Assembly: GCF_020026455.1 (NCBI RefSeq)
Contig: NZ_JAHHQJ010000001.1
Span: forward strand, 124,001 to 188,000
Length of the DNA stretch: 64,000 nucleotides
Reading direction: 5' to 3'
DNA from: Alistipes sp.
Lineage (GTDB): Bacteria > Bacteroidota > Bacteroidia > Bacteroidales > Rikenellaceae
Below the pieces are notes generated by a model. It was not told the origin of the DNA, made no database searches, and saw nothing but the letters and a program-made list of their open reading frames with translations. The position numbers and the translations under genes were made by a program. Positions 59,631 through 64,000 of the stretch are shown here, piece by piece; position 1 is the first letter of the stretch; the number at the start of each line of letters is the position of its first letter.

Positions 59631-61655
59631 ATGAAAAGGCCTTTAATCCTTGCATCCATGACATTTCCCATTTTCGCACTGACCTCGTGCGGCAACGGCC
59701 CCGGCGGCGAGGCGCCGTGGATCGTCGACCGTTTCGACGACATCAAGGTCATCCGTTACGAAGTTCCCGGCTTCGAGAGCCTGCCGCTCGAAGAGAAGGA
59801 GCTGATCTATTACCTTTCCGAGGCTGCCAAATGCGGCCGCGATATTCTTTTCGACCAGAACTGCCCGGCAAATCTTCCCGTGCGCCGTACGCTGGAGACG
59901 GTTTACGAGCACTATAAGGGCGACCGCACGACCTCCGAGTGGAAGGCGTTGGAGAAATACCTCAAGAAGGTGTGGTTCGCCAACGGCATCCACCACCACT
60001 ATTCGAACGACAAGTTCGTGCCCGAATTCAGCGAAGGCTACCTGCTTGACGTCATCGAGACGATCCCCGAGGATAAGTTCGGTCCACTGAATTCGCTGCG
60101 CGGCGACGTCTGCCGGGCGATCTTCGATCCGGCGCTCTACCCGACGAAGCTCAATCAGAAGGCGGGTGACGACCTGCTGCTCACCTCGTCGAGCAACTAC
60201 TACCGCAACGTGAGCCAGGCCGAGGCCGAGCGCTTCTATGGCGACATGGCGGCCGCCGATGCGGGCAATCCCGAGCCGGCCTCCTACGGCCTGAACTCGC
60301 AGCTGGTGAAGGATGAGACGGGACGCATCTTCGAGCGGGTCTGGAAGCTGGGCGGCATGTACTCGCCGGCCATCGAGCGCATCGTCTACTGGCTCGAAAA
60401 GGCCCGGGACGTGGCCTCCGAACTGCAGAAGACCAACATCGGGGCGCTGGTCGACTATTACAGGACGGGCGATCTGAAAGCGTTCGACCGCTATAACATC
60501 GGTTGGGTGAAGGATACGGTTTCGAACGTCGATTTCGTCAACGGCTTCATCGAGGACTACGGCGATCCGCTGGGGCGCAAGGCTTCGTGGGAGGCCAACG
60601 TCAACTTCATGGACAAGGAGGCTTGCCACCGTACGGAGGTGATCTCCGACAATGCGCAGTGGTTCGAAGACCATTCGCCCGTGGCCGAATCCTTCCGCAA
60701 GCCGGTCGTGAAGGGAGTATCGGCCAAGGTCATCACCGTGGCGATGCTCGGCGGCGACTGCTATCCCGCGACGCCCATCGGCATCAACCTGCCCAATGCC
60801 GACTGGATCCGCAAGGAATACGGCTCGAAATCGGTCACCATCGACAACATCACCTGTGCCTACGACATGGCCGCCCACGGCAACGGTTTCAACGAGGAGT
60901 TCGTGCTCCGCGCCGAGGACCGCGAGCGGATGGACCGCTACGGCAAGCTGGCCGACGACCTGCACACCGATCTGCACGAGTGCCTGGGGCACGGCTCGGG
61001 ACAACTGGCTCCCGGGGTCAAGGGCGGTGAGCTGAAGAGCTACGGCTCGACGCTCGAAGAGGCCCGGGCCGACCTGTTCGGGCTTTACTACCTGGGCGAT
61101 CCGAAACTGGTCGAACTGGGGCTGACACCCTCATTCGACGTTGCCAAGGCGGGTTATGCCAAGTATGTCCTCAACGGCATGATGACCCAGCTGGCGCGCA
61201 TCGAGCCGGGCAAAAACGTCGAGGAGTCGCACATGCGCAACCGCAAGCTGATCTGCGAGTGGTGCTACGAGCGCGGCAAGGCCGACAAGGTGATCGAACT
61301 GGTGAAGGAGAACGGCAAGACCTACGCCGTGGTCAACGACTTCGGCAAACTGCGCGAGCTGTTCGGGCAGATGCTCCGCGAGGTGCAGCGCATCAAGTCC
61401 GAGGGTGACTACGAAGCCGGCAAGGCGCTGGTCGAGCAGTATGCCATCACGGTCGATCCCGAGTTGCATCGTGAGGTCCGCGACCGCTACCAGGCGCTCC
61501 ACATCGAGCCCTACGGCGGTTTTGTCAATCCCGAATACGAACTGGTGGAGCAGGACGGCAAGGTCGTCGACGTGAAGATCTCCTATCCGGCCGACTACGT
61601 GGCCCAGATGCTCGGCTATGCGAAGAATTATTCGTTCCTGCCCAATGTCAATTAG
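59631..61655 (+). CDS. Dipeptidyl peptidase III (M49) lipoprotein
   Basis: A 674-residue zinc exopeptidase that removes N-terminal dipeptides. The M49 hallmark HECLGH is at 449-454 and the third zinc ligand lies in EEARAD (476-481). A lipobox (LTSC, Cys20) shows export and lipidation, as in other Bacteroides-type DPP III; eukaryotic enzymes are cytosolic. Length is close to the Bacteroides form (about 675). It stands alone and would complement the S9 and M16 peptidases in peptide degradation. Confidence 0.94.
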   Translation: MKRPLILASMTFPIFALTSCGNGPGGEAPWIVDRFDDIKVIRYEVPGFESLPLEEKELIYYLSEAAKCGRDILFDQNCPANLPVRRTLETVYEHYKGDRTTSEWKALEKYLKKVWFANGIHHHYSNDKFVPEFSEGYLLDVIETIPEDKFGPLNSLRGDVCRAIFDPALYPTKLNQKAGDDLLLTSSSNYYRNVSQAEAERFYGDMAAADAGNPEPASYGLNSQLVKDETGRIFERVWKLGGMYSPAIERIVYWLEKARDVASELQKTNIGALVDYYRTGDLKAFDRYNIGWVKDTVSNVDFVNGFIEDYGDPLGRKASWEANVNFMDKEACHRTEVISDNAQWFEDHSPVAESFRKPVVKGVSAKVITVAMLGGDCYPATPIGINLPNADWIRKEYGSKSVTIDNITCAYDMAAHGNGFNEEFVLRAEDRERMDRYGKLADDLHTDLHECLGHGSGQLAPGVKGGELKSYGSTLEEARADLFGLYYLGDPKLVELGLTPSFDVAKAGYAKYVLNGMMTQLARIEPGKNVEESHMRNRKLICEWCYERGKADKVIELVKENGKTYAVVNDFGKLRELFGQMLREVQRIKSEGDYEAGKALVEQYAITVDPELHREVRDRYQALHIEPYGGFVNPEYELVEQDGKVVDVKISYPADYVAQMLGYAKNYSFLPNVN

Positions 61656-61690
61656 CGCTTGATTTTCGCGGGCATCCTGCCCCTGTCTTG

Positions 61691-61739
61691 TCCGGCCCGG
61701 ACGGGAGATACGCCATCGTATTCCCCGCTCCGGGCCGGA
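61691..61739 (+). terminator. Long hairpin after DPP III
   Basis: Outer arms TCCGGCCCGGA / TCCGGGCCGGA (61691-61701 with 61729-61739) pair perfectly, and the inner GGGAGATACG / CGTATTCCCC pairs with one bulge around CCAT. No T run follows, so it may instead stabilise the transcript end. Confidence 0.6.
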
Positions 61740-62203
61740 TTGCGTCGGGGCTTTGTCTGCTGCAATAACCTGCAATCATCTGCGACGTCCTGTGCCCCGC
61801 TCCGCCACTCGTTCCGCCCGCTGCCGTCCGCCCGGCTTGCTCCTGCTCGCCGCCTTCCGCGCACGTCCTGCCCGGTGCCGCTTGGCGGTGCCGGAAAAAA
61901 CGCCTTAAGTGCTAAATTTCCGTGCTCGTTGGCTAAATTCCCTGCAATCTGTTTGCAGATGTCGGGATATTTTGCGAATATTGCATTCGGGTTGTGCATG
62001 TGAAAATTGGACACCAACGGACTGGATGCCTTAATGTGTTGATATTAAGCTATATGATGGTTTTTTGCCCGTCGCGCGTCGTCTGTTGCTTCCGTTTCGC
62101 CAACGGGTTCTCCTGCAAAAAGTGGGACTCCCGGGCACGACCGCCAGTATGATATGAAATTTTTGCATTCCACATTCCGTATTTCAAAAAAATGTAAAAC
62201 CCG
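61740..62203. other. Intergenic region before the MFS gene
   Basis: 464 bases without a supported gene. The first part is GC-rich; from about 61910 it becomes AT-rich and forms the leader of the MFS gene. No full promoter consensus found. Confidence 0.55.
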
Positions 62204-63505
62204 ATGACGGATAAATTACGTTCCCCCCTCCGCTGGGTCCCGAGTTTGTATTTCGCTATGGGCCTGCCGTTTGTCGTTCTGAATATGGTCTCCGCGGTCC
62301 TGTACAAGGATCTGGGCATTTCGGACGCTCAGATCGCATTCTGGACCTCTTTGATCATGTGGCCCTGGACAATCAAGTTCCTGTGGAGCCCTTTTCTGGA
62401 ACTTTACCGCACAAAGAAATTCTGGGTCGTGGGGACCCAGTTGCTGAGCGGCATCCTGTTCGGCGTTGCGGCGCTGTCGCTGCACCTGCCGATCTTCTTC
62501 GCCGTTAGTGTTGCGGTCTTTGCCGTTGTCGCTTTCAGCGGGGCTACGCACGACATCGCGGCCGACGGTGTCTACATGTCGGAACTCTCGCCCGCCTCCC
62601 AGGCGAAATATATCGGTTGGCAGGGTGCGTTCTACAATCTTGCGAAACTGGTCGCCACGGGCGGCCTGGTGTGGTTTGCCGGGTGGCTCTGGGAGGGCTT
62701 CACGGCGGACGGTGCGGCTGCTTACGACGCCTCCGTGCGTGCGTGGACGGTCGTCCTGTCGATCCTGTGCGCCACGCTCATCGCTTTGGGGCTTTACCAT
62801 AGCCGGGCGCTTCCTTCGGAGGGCTCCGCAGCCGGAGGTCACTCGCTGCGGGAGGGCCTTTCGGGTCTGCGCGAGGTCATCGGAGCGTTTTTCACGAAGA
62901 AACATATCTGGTATTATATCGCCTTCATCATCCTCTACCGCCTGGGCGAGGGCTTCGTGATGAAGATCGTGCCGCTGTTCCTTAAGGCCGACACGGCCTC
63001 GGGCGGTCTGGGGCTCACGAACCAGCAAATCGGACTTTACTACGGTACGTTCGGTGCGGGGGCCTTCCTGCTGGGATCGCTCCTGGCGGGCTACTACATC
63101 GCCCGTCGGGGCCTGCGGCGCACGCTTTTCACCTTGTGCTGCATCTTCAACCTTCCGTTCGCGGTTTACGCACTGCTGGCCTGGTTCCAGCCTTCGAACA
63201 TGTGGCTCGTGGGCGGCGGCATCGTCGTGGAGTACTTCGGCTACGGCTTCGGCTTCGTGGGCCTTACGCTGTTCATGATGCAGCAGGTGGCCCCGGGACC
63301 TCACCAGATGGCACACTACGCCTTCGCTTCGGGCATCATGAACCTCTCGGTGATGGTGACAGGCATGGCTTCGGGTTTCTTGAGCGATCTGATGAGCTAC
63401 CGGATCTTCTTCATCGCGGTCATGCTGGCCACCGTTCCGGCGTTTGTGATCACCAAGCTGGTGCCCTTTACCTATGACGACCGCAAACCCAACGACGTCC
63501 AATAA
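62204..63505 (+). CDS. AmpG-like MFS transporter
   Basis: A 433-residue, 12-helix major facilitator. SPFLELYRTKKFWVVGTQ (about 61-79) and FSGATHDIAADGVYMSELSP (about 107-126) resemble the AmpG muropeptide permease loops (xxQDIAxDAYxxD). AmpG imports anhydro-muropeptides or GlcNAc-anhydroMurNAc for cell-wall recycling. The next gene, 9 bases on, is a GH20 hexosaminidase, which fits use of N-acetylglucosamine-containing fragments. Substrate is inferred from family and neighbour. Confidence 0.83.
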   Translation: MTDKLRSPLRWVPSLYFAMGLPFVVLNMVSAVLYKDLGISDAQIAFWTSLIMWPWTIKFLWSPFLELYRTKKFWVVGTQLLSGILFGVAALSLHLPIFFAVSVAVFAVVAFSGATHDIAADGVYMSELSPASQAKYIGWQGAFYNLAKLVATGGLVWFAGWLWEGFTADGAAAYDASVRAWTVVLSILCATLIALGLYHSRALPSEGSAAGGHSLREGLSGLREVIGAFFTKKHIWYYIAFIILYRLGEGFVMKIVPLFLKADTASGGLGLTNQQIGLYYGTFGAGAFLLGSLLAGYYIARRGLRRTLFTLCCIFNLPFAVYALLAWFQPSNMWLVGGGIVVEYFGYGFGFVGLTLFMMQQVAPGPHQMAHYAFASGIMNLSVMVTGMASGFLSDLMSYRIFFIAVMLATVPAFVITKLVPFTYDDRKPNDVQ

Positions 63506-63514
63506 GTGAACGCC

Positions 63515-64000
63515 ATGTTTCTGCAACGTATTTCGGTCCTTTTCCTGCTGACAGTTTGCGGCATGTCCTGCTGCCGGACGCCGGATTTGCCGGCTGTGAT
63601 CCCCTGTCCGGTGTCGGTGGAGCCCGGTTCCGGGACGCTCGACCTGACCACGCCGCTGACCCTTGCCGCCGACCTTCCGGATTCCGTGGCGCGCCCCCTC
63701 TCGGACTTTCTGCTGGCCTCGCCGCTTCCGCTTCGGACCGACGCGGACGATTCTCGGACACATTACCTCCGGTTAAGCCTCGGGGATGCCGCGACGCTTC
63801 CCGCCTCGGAGGAGGGCTATTGCCTGACGGTCGGTTCGTCGGGTGTCGATCTGCGCTCCCGGGGTGTTCCCGGACTGTTCTACGGTCTCCAGACCCTTCT
63901 GCAGCTGCAGCATCAATACGGGGAGCGTCTCCCGGGGCTGCAGATAACCGATGAACCCCGTTTTTCATGGCGGGGACTACACCTGGACGTTTCGCGCCAT
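63515..64000 (+). CDS. GH20 beta-N-acetylhexosaminidase, 5' part
   Basis: The first 162 codons of a gene cut by the window end. The start is ATG 63515, 9 bases after the MFS stop. A lipoprotein-like signal (FLLTVCGMSCC) precedes the GH20 N-terminal domain: VIPCPVSVEPGSG, GYCLTVGSSGVDLRSRGVPGLFYGLQTL, then ITDEPRFSWRGLHLDVSRH, the typical entry to the GH20 catalytic barrel. The catalytic Asp-Glu pair lies beyond the window. It removes terminal GlcNAc or GalNAc residues. Confidence 0.88.
   Translation, partial: MFLQRISVLFLLTVCGMSCCRTPDLPAVIPCPVSVEPGSGTLDLTTPLTLAADLPDSVARPLSDFLLASPLPLRTDADDSRTHYLRLSLGDAATLPASEEGYCLTVGSSGVDLRSRGVPGLFYGLQTLLQLQHQYGERLPGLQITDEPRFSWRGLHLDVSRH

Overview
The window looks like a chromosomal stretch of a GC-rich Bacteroidales bacterium, most likely Alistipes or a close Rikenellaceae relative. 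The grounds are: Bacteroidetes-type promoters (TTG, then 19-21 bases, then TAnnTTTG) in front of many genes; a response regulator fused to a PglZ domain (PorX type); cell-surface lipoproteins of the DUF4493, PCMD and fimbrillin-like families; a 29-residue COX24/mS38-type ribosomal protein between HU and RNase G; high GC in codons; and a strikingly peptidase-rich gene set. The genus is an inference. I see no tRNA, rRNA, CRISPR array, insertion sequence or prophage.

Layout. 1-7.3 kb: a truncated GH2-like secreted protein with lost catalytic residues, asnS, rpoN, a small membrane protein and gdhA. 7.6-16.7 kb (all minus strand): nadE, pepT, then a mazG-like / OPT oligopeptide transporter / AT-rich small membrane protein operon, murF and manC. 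16.8-20.5 kb (plus): pssA, a large putative porin and a lytic transglycosylase. 20.5-30.7 kb (minus): a seven-gene operon encoding five probable surface lipoproteins and two paralogous outer-membrane barrels. 31-39.4 kb: a lipoprotein S9 peptidase, a NUDIX hydrolase, a membrane-tethered LytTR regulator carrying a G9 tract, a small ExbB-like membrane protein, an SRPBCC protein, a transglutaminase-like protein, tsaE and porX. 40-53.3 kb (plus): HU, the COX24-domain ribosomal protein, rng, mfd, coaX and an envelope-biogenesis run (FadL-like protein, TPR protein, LptC, CNNM/CorC, PpiD-type foldase). 54.3-59.3 kb (minus): M16 peptidase, DUF456 protein, panD, panC. 59.6-64 kb (plus): dipeptidyl peptidase III, an AmpG-like MFS transporter and the start of a GH20 hexosaminidase cut by the window end.

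How it fits together. Four peptidases (PepT, S9, M16, DPP III), an OPT peptide importer and an NADP-type glutamate dehydrogenase suit a peptide- and amino-acid-fermenting gut organism. PanC, PanD and CoaX supply coenzyme A. MurF, the SLT transglycosylase and the AmpG-like/GH20 pair deal with peptidoglycan; LptC, PpiD and the FadL-like protein with the outer membrane.

The parts that standard families explain least are the seven-gene surface operon with its duplicated PCMD/barrel pairs, the catalytically broken GH2-like protein, the G9 tract inside the membrane LytTR regulator, and the private, degenerate GC-rich tandem repeats that fill many of the long intergenic regions.
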